Positions 27,546 through 35,930 of a stretch of 64,000 nt of DNA are shown here, one piece after another. Each line of letters begins with the position of its first letter. Positions within the stretch are counted from its first letter, which is position 1. The stretch lies in the NCBI RefSeq assembly GCF_005503695.1, contig NZ_SCMU01000001.1, forward strand, positions 1 through 64,000, in the 5' to 3' direction. The notes under the pieces are model-generated. The model saw only the letters and a program-made list of their open reading frames with translations, had not been told where the DNA came from and did not search any database. The position numbers and the translations under genes are program-made. This stretch comes from Sphingopyxis sp. 2PD. GTDB taxonomy: Bacteria > Pseudomonadota > Alphaproteobacteria > Sphingomonadales > Sphingomonadaceae.

Positions 27546-29204
27546 TTATTCGGCGGGGACAGCGACCAACGGGCGGTCGGCAGCGGCATTGTAAGGGGTT
27601 TCGGTCATCGGCTTTTCGGCGCGGACCCGCCCGGCGAGTGTCGCCCAGACATTGACAATCATGATGAGGAAGCCCGCGAGATACATCGCCCCGCCCGCGG
27701 CGCGGATCAGATACATCGGGTGCATCGCGGCAACGCTTTCGGCAAAGCTGTAGACGAGGTAGCCGTCAGAGCCATACTCCCGCCACATCAGCCCCTGCAT
27801 GATGCCGGCGACCCACATCGACGCGGCGTAGAAAACGATGCCGACGGTCGCGAGCCAAAAGTGCCAGTTGACCATGCGCAGGCTATAGAGTCGCTCGCGG
27901 CCCCACAGGCGCGGCACGAGATAATAGACGCAGGCGAAGGTGATCATGCCGTTCCAGCCGAGCGCCCCCGAATGGACATGGCCAATCGTCCAGTCGGTAT
28001 AATGCGACATGGAGTTGACCCATTTGATCGACATCATCGGGCCTTCGAAGGTGCTCATGCCGTAGAAGGCGAGCGCCATCACCATCATGCGGATGATCGG
28101 ATCGGTGCGGATCTTGTCCCACGCGCCGTTGAGCGTCATCAGCCCGTTGATCATCCCGCCCCAGCTTGGCATCCAAAGCATGATCGAAAAGACCATGCCG
28201 AGCGTCTGCGCCCAGTCGGGCAGCGCGGTGTAATGAAGGTGATGCGGCCCCGCCCAGATGTAGAGGAAGATCAGCGACCAGAAGTGGATGATCGACAGGC
28301 GGTAGCTGTACACCGGACGCTCGGCCTGCTTCGGCACGAAATAATACATCATCGCGAGGAAGCCCGCGGTCAGGAAAAAGCCAACCGCATTATGCCCATA
28401 CCACCATTGGGTCAGCGCATCCTGCACACCCGCAAAGGCGGCGTAGCTTTTCGACCCGAAGATGCTGGCGGGCATCGACAGATTATTGACGATGTGCAGC
28501 ATCGCGATGGTGATGATGAAGCTGAGGTAGAACCAGTTCGCGACATAGATGTGCGGCTCGCGGCGCTTCACGATCGTGCCTACGAACACCGCGAGATAGG
28601 CGACCCAGACGATCGTGAGCCACAGGTCGACATACCATTCGGGCTCGGCATATTCCTTCGCCGCAGTGACGCCCATCAGATAGCCGGTGGCGGCGAGGAC
28701 GATGAACAGCTGGTATCCCCAGAAGACGAAGCGCGCGAGGTTCGGAAAAGCGAGCCGCGCGCGGCAGGTGCGCTGGACGACGTAAAAGCTTGTCGCGATA
28801 AGCGCATTGCCGCCGAACGCAAAGATCACCGCCGATGTATGCAGCGGGCGCAGCCGCCCGAAGGTCGTATATTCAAGGTTGAAGTTGAGCGCCGGGAACG
28901 CAAGCTGGAGCGCGATGAACAGCCCAGCCCCCATGCCGGCGATGCCCCAGAACAGGGTCGCGATAACGCCCCAGCGCACGGGATCGTCATCATAGACGCC
29001 CTCGCTGGCGGGCATTTTGAGCAACCCCCGCGCCATCGCGCCATAATCGGCGCCCGAGACGGTTGTCCACAGCACGGCCAGCGCCGCGACGGCGACGATG
29101 CCCATATGCACCGCAAAGGGCGCATCGACCGCCAGCGCCGCCATCACCAGCGCCAGCAGCGCCAGCGCCAGCCAGCCGCCCGCCTTGATTACCAGACCGT
29201 CCAT
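27546..29204 (-). CDS. ccoN: cbb3 cytochrome c oxidase subunit I (CcoN)
   Basis: A 552-residue haem-copper oxidase catalytic subunit with about 12-14 membrane segments. Conserved features include [17 protein letters not shown] (haem b His), the CuB region [22 protein letters not shown], and the later [11 protein letters not shown] with its His pair. It reduces O2 with high affinity. ATG 29204 is chosen because longer in-frame starts run into the upstream FNR box at 29279-29292. From 29204 the box centre lies about 81 bases upstream, suiting a promoter with a -41.5 site. Confidence 0.95.
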   Translation of the reverse strand: MDGLVIKAGGWLALALLALVMAALAVDAPFAVHMGIVAVAALAVLWTTVSGADYGAMARGLLKMPASEGVYDDDPVRWGVIATLFWGIAGMGAGLFIALQLAFPALNFNLEYTTFGRLRPLHTSAVIFAFGGNALIATSFYVVQRTCRARLAFPNLARFVFWGYQLFIVLAATGYLMGVTAAKEYAEPEWYVDLWLTIVWVAYLAVFVGTIVKRREPHIYVANWFYLSFIITIAMLHIVNNLSMPASIFGSKSYAAFAGVQDALTQWWYGHNAVGFFLTAGFLAMMYYFVPKQAERPVYSYRLSIIHFWSLIFLYIWAGPHHLHYTALPDWAQTLGMVFSIMLWMPSWGGMINGLMTLNGAWDKIRTDPIIRMMVMALAFYGMSTFEGPMMSIKWVNSMSHYTDWTIGHVHSGALGWNGMITFACVYYLVPRLWGRERLYSLRMVNWHFWLATVGIVFYAASMWVAGIMQGLMWREYGSDGYLVYSFAESVAAMHPMYLIRAAGGAMYLAGFLIMIVNVWATLAGRVRAEKPMTETPYNAAADRPLVAVPAE

Positions 29205-29278
29205 ATGCTTGTCCCCGCTTGGAGCGGCTCTCGCGCCGCGCTTCGGCTCGCTCATGGACGCGACGGACCGCCGGAACA

Positions 29279-29292
29279 TTGATCGGGATCAA
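29279..29292. promoter_or_regulatory. FNR box between ccoN and ompW
   Basis: TTGATCGGGATCAA is a perfect FNR consensus. With a -41.5 position it would give about 40-45 base leaders for both divergent genes, ccoN (29204) and the OmpW gene (29373). It could therefore serve both. Confidence 0.85.
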
Positions 29293-29372
29293 CAAATTGC
29301 TTGCGCTTCATCAATGCGGCGCGGCGCTCGGCGGCGCAGGGACGGCTCCATCAACAACAGGAGCGAATACCC

Positions 29373-30044
29373 ATGAAAACCCGATATCTCTCCCTCGCCG
29401 CGCTGGCTGTAACGCTGGCGGTGCCCGGGCAAGCCGCCGCGAAAAGCGGCGACGTCCAGTTCAAGCTGCTCGCGACCTATGTGGCGCCCGACGGCAAGAT
29501 CAAGGATGTGAAGTTCGATGCGATCGGCCTGCCCGCGGGCACCCAGACCAAGGCAGACGACAATGTTGTCCCGACGGTCGCGGTCGAATATTTCGTCGCC
29601 GACAATATCTCGGTCGAAACGATCGCGGGCGTGACCCAGCATGATGTCGTGGGCCGCGGCGCCCTGGCCGGTGCGGGTCTGGTATCGAATGCGAATATCG
29701 TGCCGGCGACGCTGACGCTGAAATATCATTTCGGAACAGACACCGGCATCAAGCCCTATGTCGGCGTCGGTCCCAGCTATTTCATCTTCATCGACGAAAA
29801 GCCGGGTGCAACCGCGGTCGCGCTGGGTGCGACAAAGCAAAAGATGAGCGATTCGCTGGGCGTGGCCTTTCAGGCCGGGGTCGATGTCCCGGTGAACGCC
29901 AAGGGGCTGTCGGTGACCTTCGACGCCAAACGCTACATCATGCGCTCGACCGCGCGCTGGTTTGCCGGTCCGGCCGAGGTGCTGCGCACGCGGCACAAGA
30001 TCGACCCGTGGGTCGTCAGCGCCGGGCTCGCGTTCCGCTTCTGA
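29373..30044 (+). CDS. ompW: OmpW family outer-membrane protein
   Basis: A 223-residue protein with a signal peptide (about 1-23, ends QAAAKS) and an eight-stranded barrel-like pattern. It contains the OmpW-type TLTLKYHFGTDTGIKPYVGVGPSYF segment (seen as blocks around residues 110-135) and a terminal Phe (AFRF). OmpW forms a small hydrophobic channel and is FNR-regulated in several bacteria. The ATG at 29373 has an AGGAGCG ribosome site; earlier in-frame starts encode no signal peptide. Confidence 0.9.
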   Translation: MKTRYLSLAALAVTLAVPGQAAAKSGDVQFKLLATYVAPDGKIKDVKFDAIGLPAGTQTKADDNVVPTVAVEYFVADNISVETIAGVTQHDVVGRGALAGAGLVSNANIVPATLTLKYHFGTDTGIKPYVGVGPSYFIFIDEKPGATAVALGATKQKMSDSLGVAFQAGVDVPVNAKGLSVTFDAKRYIMRSTARWFAGPAEVLRTRHKIDPWVVSAGLAFRF

Positions 30045-30053
30045 CGCGGCGGG

Positions 30054-30746
30054 TCAGCCCGCCATCGCCTCCATCGCCGCGCGATCGTTGATCACGATCT
30101 CGCGGCGTGACGGCAGGTCGAGCACGCCTTCGCCGCGCATCTTGGTTAGCTGGCGGCTCGTCGTCTCAATCGTCAGCCCCAGAATGTCTGCGATCTGCTG
30201 GCGGCCGAAGGGTAGCTCGAAGCCGCCCTTGGGCAGCGTCGCGTCGCATCCCTGCCCCGACAAGCGCTCGGACATTTCCAGCAGAAACGACGCGACTTTC
30301 TCCGACGCCGACTTGCGGCCGAGCAGCATCATCCAGTGCCGCGCGCGGTCAAGCTCGTCGAGCGTGCGGCGCAGCAGTTTCTGCTGAAGGTCGGGGTGCG
30401 AGCTGGCAAACTCGTCAAAATTGTTGCGGTTGAAAATGCACACCTCGGCATCGGTCATCGCGGTGACGCTATAGGGGCTTTCCTTGCCGAACGGTCGGCC
30501 AATGAAGTCCGACGGGAACACCACCCCGACAATCTGCTCGCGGCCATCGGCGGTCGAAACGACCAGCTTCAACACGCCGGTCAGGACATTGGCGACAACC
30601 GGTGCGCCGTCGCCCTCCCACAGCAATGTCTGCCCCTGGCGAACCTTTTGTTTGCGCCCCATTTTGCCGAGCGCCAGAATTTCCGTCGCGTTCAGGCTCG
30701 CGCAAATGGCGCGGTTCCGAACGACGCAGGCAGAACAATCGGTCAT
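30054..30746 (-). CDS. fnrL: FNR-type oxygen-sensing regulator (FnrL/FixK group)
   Basis: A 230-residue Crp/Fnr regulator. N-terminal cysteines C4-x2-C7-x7-C15 plus C103 form a complete [4Fe-4S] ligand set of the alphaproteobacterial FnrL spacing. A cyclic-nucleotide-binding-like domain (about 20-135) and dimerisation helix are followed by a helix-turn-helix with the ETTSRQL recognition helix, which in the family reads TTGAT half-sites. Such sites occur at 21276, 29279 and 31666. ATG 30746 is preferred over an in-frame TTG at 30761. It is convergent with ompW. Confidence 0.93.
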   Translation of the reverse strand: MTDCSACVVRNRAICASLNATEILALGKMGRKQKVRQGQTLLWEGDGAPVVANVLTGVLKLVVSTADGREQIVGVVFPSDFIGRPFGKESPYSVTAMTDAEVCIFNRNNFDEFASSHPDLQQKLLRRTLDELDRARHWMMLLGRKSASEKVASFLLEMSERLSGQGCDATLPKGGFELPFGRQQIADILGLTIETTSRQLTKMRGEGVLDLPSRREIVINDRAAMEAMAG

Positions 30747-30800
30747 GTCGCCGCCGTACAACAGCGCCGCGATTTTGGAAAGCCGAGCCGCCTGTAGCGA

Positions 30801-31613
30801 TCAGTGCATCAGCAGCAACGGCGCTGGCGCCGATTCCAGCAAATATCGGGTTACCCCGCCGAAGAATGTCTCGCGAAGGCGGGTATGGCCGAACGCGCCC
30901 ATCACGATGAGACCGGCCCCGATGTCGCGCGCGGTCCGTTCGAGCGCTTCCTCGATCGTTTCGACCCCGCGCTCGACATGGCGTAGCTCGGCATGGCGTT
31001 CGTGGCGCGACAGGTAACGCAGCGCATCGTCGGCGGCGACCAGCCCCTCCTCCTCACCGACCATGACCATGATCACCTGCGCCGCATCGCGCATCAGCGG
31101 CACCGCGGCGCGCAGCGCGTGCGCGGCTTGCGGACTGCCATTCCACGCGATCATCACCGGCGCATCGAGGTCGATCGGACCACAAGGTTCGGGGATGGCA
31201 AGCACCGGTGCCGGGACCGCCATCGCGAGGTCCCCCGCCATCATCGGCGGCGTAAAGCTCCGGCGCCGATCGGCGGTGCCGAGCGAGACGATGACCAGAT
31301 CGGCCAGCGTCGCGGCCAGCGTCAGCGTCGCCAGGACGTCGCCATCGGCCAGCGTCACCTCCCATGGCACATCTTCGCGTTCCAGGTCGGCCCGCAGTCG
31401 CCGGTCGAGCGCAATGTCGGCCGCCTGTGCCTTGGCCAGCTGCTCGCCCGCCAGGTACATGCCGCCGAACGGGTCGGTCGCGATAAACTGCTGAAATGGC
31501 GAGCTGATCACCAGATCCAGATGCGATCGATGCCGCCGCCCGATCGCCAGCCCGCTCTCCAGTCGCGCGGGCATTCCGGGACCGTCATCGGCGTGAATCA
31601 AGATATTGCGCAC
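30801..31613 (-). CDS. Tandem UspA-domain universal stress protein
   Basis: A 270-residue cytoplasmic protein with two Usp-like domains (about 1-135 and 145-270). The second carries the ATP-binding-type GLIVMGAFGHTRLRETFFGGVTRYLL motif (about residues 235-262). GTG 31613 follows an AGGAG ribosome site; upstream in-frame sequence includes the FNR box. It is probably induced at low oxygen. Tandem Usp proteins near cbb3/FNR loci are common in proteobacteria. Confidence 0.88.
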   Translation of the reverse strand: MRNILIHADDGPGMPARLESGLAIGRRHRSHLDLVISSPFQQFIATDPFGGMYLAGEQLAKAQAADIALDRRLRADLEREDVPWEVTLADGDVLATLTLAATLADLVIVSLGTADRRRSFTPPMMAGDLAMAVPAPVLAIPEPCGPIDLDAPVMIAWNGSPQAAHALRAAVPLMRDAAQVIMVMVGEEEGLVAADDALRYLSRHERHAELRHVERGVETIEEALERTARDIGAGLIVMGAFGHTRLRETFFGGVTRYLLESAPAPLLLMH

Positions 31614-31665
31614 GTCAGATCTCCTGCTGGAACAGGGACAAGACACGGCGACGGACGCCGAGTCA

Positions 31666-31679
31666 TTGATCGCGGTCAA
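31666..31679. promoter_or_regulatory. FNR box upstream of the Usp gene
   Basis: TTGATCGCGGTCAA matches the FNR consensus in 9 of 10 positions. Its centre lies about 60 bases before the GTG start at 31613, so a -41.5 arrangement would give a leader of about 18 bases that includes the ribosome site. Confidence 0.75.
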
Positions 31680-31822
31680 AATGCGCGGTGCGGCGCAAGT
31701 AATGGTGATCCCGACGCGCCGAAATTGGGACAGTCGTGCCGCTTAAGCCTTTGGGATAGCTTGTACGCATTTGTCCCTAATGCTAAAAAATTTCGGCATC
31801 GTGCGGGGGCAGGGGCAAGTTC

Positions 31823-32929
31823 ATGTTACAATCTGCAACGACAGTGGATTCAATTCCGAAACCGATTGTCGGATCGGCTGCACCTTGGTTCAAGGCGCAT
31901 GTTCTGGACGTCAACCCGCAATATACTTTTCACACCGTGGCCGGACGAGCCGTCTTGCTGTTTTTCATGGGGTCGGCGACCCGTGATCGCGTCCGCGCTG
32001 CTCATGCCCAGCTGATGACCGACCCCGAGCGCTTTGACGACACGCGCAGCTGCTTTTTCGGCGTGACCGTCGATGCCGACGACCACACGGCAGAGCGGAT
32101 CAAGACGCGGATCCCTGGTATCCGCTATATCCTCGACAGTGATCGGGCGGTCAGCGAGGCATATGGAGCGAGCCTTTCGGGCAGCGATCATTACGAACCC
32201 TATATCATGGTTCTGGACCGGCAGTTGCGCGTCGCGGGACGCTATCATTTGCCCGACGCCGACAAGGCACTCGCGCTGATCGATCGCCTCGCCGAAGAGG
32301 GGAAGCCTGAAGACTGGGCGCCAGTGCTGTCGGTGCCGCGCGTATTTGATCGCGCGACCTGTCAGCGCCTGATCGAGCTTTACGACGCCGAAGGCGGACG
32401 GGACTCGGGGTTCATGCGCGAAGTCGACGGCAAGACGGTGTCGGTGATCGATCATGGCCACAAGCGCCGTTCGGATGTCACCATCAGGGACCAGGCCTTC
32501 TGCCGCGCCCTGAGCGCCCGCGTGAACCATTGCCTGCGCCCGGTGATCCAGCGCGCGTTCAATTTCGACGCGACGCGCATGGAACGCTACATCGTCGCCT
32601 GTTACGATGCATCGGTCGCCGGCCATTTTCGCGCCCACCGCGACAACACCACCATGGGCACCGCGCACCGCCGCTTTGCGGTCACGATCAACCTCAATGA
32701 CGATTTCGACGGCGGCGAGCTGCGCTTCCCCGAATTCGGCACGCGCACCTATCGCCCGGCCCCCGGCGGCGCGATCGTGTTCGGTTGCGGCCTGCTCCAC
32801 GAAGCGACGCCGGTCACGCGCGGACGGCGTTACGCCTTTCTGCCCTTTCTCTATGACGACGAGGCAGCGGCGCAGCGCGAGGCGAACAACCAGTTCCTGG
32901 GTGAAGGGGTCGGCGCCTATCGGCAATAG
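31823..32929 (+). CDS. Redoxin-like / 2OG-Fe(II) oxygenase (prolyl-4-hydroxylase type) fusion
   Basis: A 368-residue two-domain protein. Residues about 12-160 have a peroxiredoxin/AhpC-like thioredoxin fold (GSAAPWFKAHVLDV, VLLFFMGSATRDRV, FFGVTVDADD). They lack a cysteine where the peroxidatic Cys should be, so this half may only bind. Residues about 175-350 form a 2OG-Fe(II) dioxygenase with metal ligands H272/D274 (HRD) and H326 and the 2-oxoglutarate-binding R336. The iron site appears complete. The substrate is unknown; the position at the edge of the RTX secretion locus suggests modification of an exported protein. It is convergent with the XRE gene. Confidence 0.87.
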   Translation: MLQSATTVDSIPKPIVGSAAPWFKAHVLDVNPQYTFHTVAGRAVLLFFMGSATRDRVRAAHAQLMTDPERFDDTRSCFFGVTVDADDHTAERIKTRIPGIRYILDSDRAVSEAYGASLSGSDHYEPYIMVLDRQLRVAGRYHLPDADKALALIDRLAEEGKPEDWAPVLSVPRVFDRATCQRLIELYDAEGGRDSGFMREVDGKTVSVIDHGHKRRSDVTIRDQAFCRALSARVNHCLRPVIQRAFNFDATRMERYIVACYDASVAGHFRAHRDNTTMGTAHRRFAVTINLNDDFDGGELRFPEFGTRTYRPAPGGAIVFGCGLLHEATPVTRGRRYAFLPFLYDDEAAAQREANNQFLGEGVGAYRQ

Positions 32930-32944
32930 CCGGAGCTGAGCGCT

Positions 32945-33361
32945 TCAAAGCTCGATCGAAATTTTCACGTTCTGCGGCTTGATCCCGGCGAGCGCCGCAA
33001 TGCTGAGCTTGGCTGCGTAGATCATGATGCTCAGCCGCTGCGGATTCGCCAGCCCGGCCGGAATTTCGCCATGTTCCCACCCCGTCTCCAGCATCACATC
33101 GACTTCGTCGTCCGGGACCGCCGCCTCGAGCCCGCCGACCAGTTCGAGTTGCGAGATCCCAAGCACGCTCGCCAGCACCCGCAGGTTGCTGAGCCGCGGC
33201 TGCGTCTTGCCCGACTCCCAAGCCCAGATCGTCGGTCTGCTGAGGCCGGTCCGCATCGCAAGCTCTGACCGGCTGATGCCGCATTGTTCGCGATAACGGC
33301 GAAGCCGCGTCGGCAGGGGCTCGGCCGCGTCATACTCGATGGGGCGGGCCGAGGCGCTCAT
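32945..33361 (-). CDS. XRE-family helix-turn-helix regulator
   Basis: A 138-residue protein with a Cro/C1-type helix-turn-helix at about 16-75 (RLRRYREQCGISRSELAMRTGLS, then RPTIWAWESGKTQP). A short C-terminal region (about 85-138) contains no recognised domain. Its ATG overlaps the stop of a small upstream gene (ATGA at 33358-33361). It may regulate the neighbouring secretion genes. A palindromic block 150 bases upstream (33511-33567) is a candidate operator or promoter. Confidence 0.85.
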   Translation of the reverse strand: MSASARPIEYDAAEPLPTRLRRYREQCGISRSELAMRTGLSRPTIWAWESGKTQPRLSNLRVLASVLGISQLELVGGLEAAVPDDEVDVMLETGWEHGEIPAGLANPQRLSIMIYAAKLSIAALAGIKPQNVKISIEL

Positions 33362-33477
33362 GGGCGATGCAACGCCCGCAGTTTCCGTGCCGCGGCGGGC
33401 GGTTGCGACCCCCGGCTCGGCCCGGCTTCGGCGCGGCTTGAAAAAGCACCGCTCTTGCCGATGACGTTCATATCCAT
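33358..33477 (-). CDS. Possible small protein translated upstream of the XRE gene
   Basis: A 39-residue frame starting at ATG 33477, preceded by a good ribosome site (GAGGGGGC, 5-base spacing). Its stop overlaps the XRE ATG. The peptide is basic and rich in Ala, Arg, Ser and Pro (ends RALHRP) with no recognised motif. It may be a real small protein or a leader for translational coupling. Support is the ribosome site and the ATGA overlap only. Confidence 0.4.
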   Translation of the reverse strand: MDMNVIGKSGAFSSRAEAGPSRGSQPPAAARKLRALHRP

Positions 33478-33510
33478 TGACGCCCCCTCAAGTCCCGCGC
33501 CACGATCGAA

Positions 33511-33567
33511 TTCAAAGTGCCAGAAATCGCGGTTTTTCGTCATTCCCCGATGGGGACATCGAAAAAT
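33511..33567 (-). promoter_or_regulatory. Conserved promoter-like block, copy A (upstream of XRE gene)
   Basis: On the minus strand this 57-base block reads ATTTTT, then ATGTCCCCATCGGGGAATG (33541-33559), then AAACCGCGATTTC and TTTGA. It aligns over its whole length with 44840-44896, with 18 of 19 identical in the core. It also holds nested inverted repeats (TTTTTCG/CGAAAAA around CCCC-N3-GGGG, and AATCGCGG/CCGCGATT reaching 33525-33584). It lies 34 bases before the small gene that leads into the XRE gene. Confidence 0.6.
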
Positions 33568-33629
33568 CGGCCTGTCCCGCGATTGCACAATTTCGGGGGT
33601 GATGGGCGGCCGGTTGCGGCGCTCAAGGG

Positions 33630-35870
33630 TTAGAAAGCGGTTCCCAAAGAGATCGAGAATTTTTTCGAACGATCACCGTCCTGCCTCACAACGGGCTGGG
33701 CAATGTTGAAGCGTAGCTTGCCGGGCCCGGCATTGAATGCCAGTCCGAAGCCGACCGCGACGCGCGGCTTGGCCGAATTTCCGATCAGCCGCTCACCCGC
33801 GATCAATTCGCTCTTCGACGCGCCAAACACCGATCCGGCGTCGACAAAGACGCTGGGCGAAACGCCGAATTTCTGCATCGCGCCCTCGATCCGAAACGCG
33901 ACTTCCAACCGACCGACATAATAGGCACGGCCGCCAATCGCCGTCGGGGGTGCAACCGGCGCCTTCAGCGGCACGACCTTAGGTCCGATCCCGCGCAGGT
34001 CGAAACCGCGCATGCTGTTGCCGCCGATGTAGAAGCGGTCAAACAGCGGGATCGTCCGACCGCCGATCGCTTCCATCATCCCGCCCTCTAGGCCGAGCGA
34101 AACGTCAAACATATCTCCGATGCGGTGATGGAAATTGCCGCTGACCCGGATCCGGGCATAGCGCGAGGTTCCGCCCGGTCCGGCGATCTCGGGGGTCAGG
34201 CGAAGCTGGAATCCACGCGTGGGATCGACGGCTCGGTCGCGCCGATCGAGCACAAGGCCGACGCTCAGGACCGAACTGGTCGAGCGGCCCAGGTCGTTGC
34301 AAAACGGGCTTCCATGCAGCCCCACGTCGCATTGCGCATTTTTCTGACGGATCAGGAAATCCTCGTCCGAATATCGGTAATTGGCCGCGACCCGCAAGCC
34401 GCGCGCCAGCGGTTTGCCGGCATAGAAATTGACCCCCCGCGCGGTCTGCCGAAACACCGACGATTTGCTTTGGGCGTCGAAACCGACCGCGGTCGATCGC
34501 GAATAGAAGAAGGTCGGCGCCAGCGACACCTTGCTGCCCATGAAATTGGCGTCGGCCAGACCGAGTTCGAACAGCCGCTGGATTTTCGAATAGCGCGCCG
34601 ACGCGGTGATGTCGCGGCCAGGGGCACCGATGTTGGTGCGCGCGATCTTGACCGTTCCGACCGGACCTTCGAGCGAGGAATAGCCGCCTGAAAAAGCGAG
34701 GCCGCCGCGCGGCAGCGTCTCGATCGACAGCAGATCGGTTTCGCTGGCCTGACCATCGGCGCCGTCGATACCGGTCGTGCCGTCGATGCCCGTTTCGACG
34801 AGACCTTCCTCGCCATATTCAGGCTCGGCGGACGGCATGCCAAGCTTCGATGCATCGGGGCGCCCGTCCAGAGCGGCGCGGGGCGAATCGGCATCGCCCA
34901 GCCATGGCGCGGTTGAAACGTCGCCATCGAAGGCCGGGAATTTGCGCATCCCTGCCGCCGCTTTGCGGCCGACCCGCTGCCCCCCGCCGATCGAGAAGCA
35001 CGGCGGCCCCATCCGATTCTGCGCTGCCACGACGCACGCCAGATTGACCATGTCGGCGGGCAGTGCAGGCAGGTCGAACGCCGTGATCGTGGCCGGTGGT
35101 CCGAATCGCACCGCAAGGCTCGGCTTCAGATCGCTTGGAACGGCCTTCGCCGCGACATGGGACGGACTGCCGCGCGTCGCGGCCTTCCTGCTGCGCGCAG
35201 CGGCGATCGGCCGCAATGCCGACGCGGTCCGCTTGGCTGCGACCTTTGCGGCCTTGGGAGCAAGGCAATCCGCGCAGGCAGCCCCGCCCGTCGCCAGCGC
35301 CACCGCGGTGTGCGCCATGACCGCCTGCCGCCGAACGCCGGCATCGCCGAGCCAGAACGCTCGTTCGACATCGACATTCAGCTCGGCGAGCGCTTCGTCG
35401 ATCGCAGCAGCAGCGATGACGCTGGTTTTTGGCGGCACGACCGTCCGCGCCTTGCCGGTTGCGGCGTTTGCGGAAGCGACCGAAGGCGCGATCGGCGCAT
35501 TCCAATCGATGACGAGCGGAGCGGGCTTCGCCGTTTTCGCGTCAGCGTCGGGTGCAGCAATCGGCGCGCGGGCTTCGACCAGCCCCGGCGCGATCGATGC
35601 GGTCAGAATGAGGGCGTCCGAATTGGGCGTCGGCGCCATGTCGGCAAACTCGGCTTGCACCTCGTCGAGCGGGCGCCCTTCCTGGATCGACAGCACCCGC
35701 GCCATCGCCGTCGATTGGCGCAGCGTCGCATAGGGCGCGGCCTGGACGATTTCGCGCTCGCGCGCGTAGAGCGGCGCGGTTTCGCCGACACTGAATATCA
35801 CCGCGACGCCCAGCGCGGTGCCTTGCACCGCCTGGTGAACGCCCCGGAACAATATTCCGTATCCCGCCAA
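33630..35870 (-). CDS. Omp85-superfamily outer-membrane barrel protein with atypical N-terminus
   Basis: About 746 residues. The N-terminus has a signal-like hydrophobic stretch ending near LYARE. Residues about 40-390 are Ala/Pro/Lys-rich and show no POTRA domain I can recognise. Residues about 395-746 form a surface-antigen (BamA/TamA/FhaC-type) barrel: repeated beta-strands, the MRGFDLRG motif matching the conserved RGF/RGY loop, SVFVDAGSVFG, and a terminal Phe (GTAF). TTG 35870 with AGGGGGAAGAGG just upstream is the favoured start; a TTG at 35918 is possible. It follows the fusion-protein gene closely, so it belongs to the secretion operon. Confidence 0.75.
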   Translation of the reverse strand: MAGYGILFRGVHQAVQGTALGVAVIFSVGETAPLYAREREIVQAAPYATLRQSTAMARVLSIQEGRPLDEVQAEFADMAPTPNSDALILTASIAPGLVEARAPIAAPDADAKTAKPAPLVIDWNAPIAPSVASANAATGKARTVVPPKTSVIAAAAIDEALAELNVDVERAFWLGDAGVRRQAVMAHTAVALATGGAACADCLAPKAAKVAAKRTASALRPIAAARSRKAATRGSPSHVAAKAVPSDLKPSLAVRFGPPATITAFDLPALPADMVNLACVVAAQNRMGPPCFSIGGGQRVGRKAAAGMRKFPAFDGDVSTAPWLGDADSPRAALDGRPDASKLGMPSAEPEYGEEGLVETGIDGTTGIDGADGQASETDLLSIETLPRGGLAFSGGYSSLEGPVGTVKIARTNIGAPGRDITASARYSKIQRLFELGLADANFMGSKVSLAPTFFYSRSTAVGFDAQSKSSVFRQTARGVNFYAGKPLARGLRVAANYRYSDEDFLIRQKNAQCDVGLHGSPFCNDLGRSTSSVLSVGLVLDRRDRAVDPTRGFQLRLTPEIAGPGGTSRYARIRVSGNFHHRIGDMFDVSLGLEGGMMEAIGGRTIPLFDRFYIGGNSMRGFDLRGIGPKVVPLKAPVAPPTAIGGRAYYVGRLEVAFRIEGAMQKFGVSPSVFVDAGSVFGASKSELIAGERLIGNSAKPRVAVGFGLAFNAGPGKLRFNIAQPVVRQDGDRSKKFSISLGTAF

Positions 35871-35930
35871 CCTCTTCCCCCTGTCATGCCGGCCGGTCCC
35901 GGCTTCACCTTCTCCCAAGCCGCGTCGGGG

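Noticed and set aside
30048..30063. GGCGGG-TCAG-CCCGCC hairpin between ompW and fnrL as terminator
   Set aside because: Short stem with no T-tract on either strand; too weak to list as a terminator.
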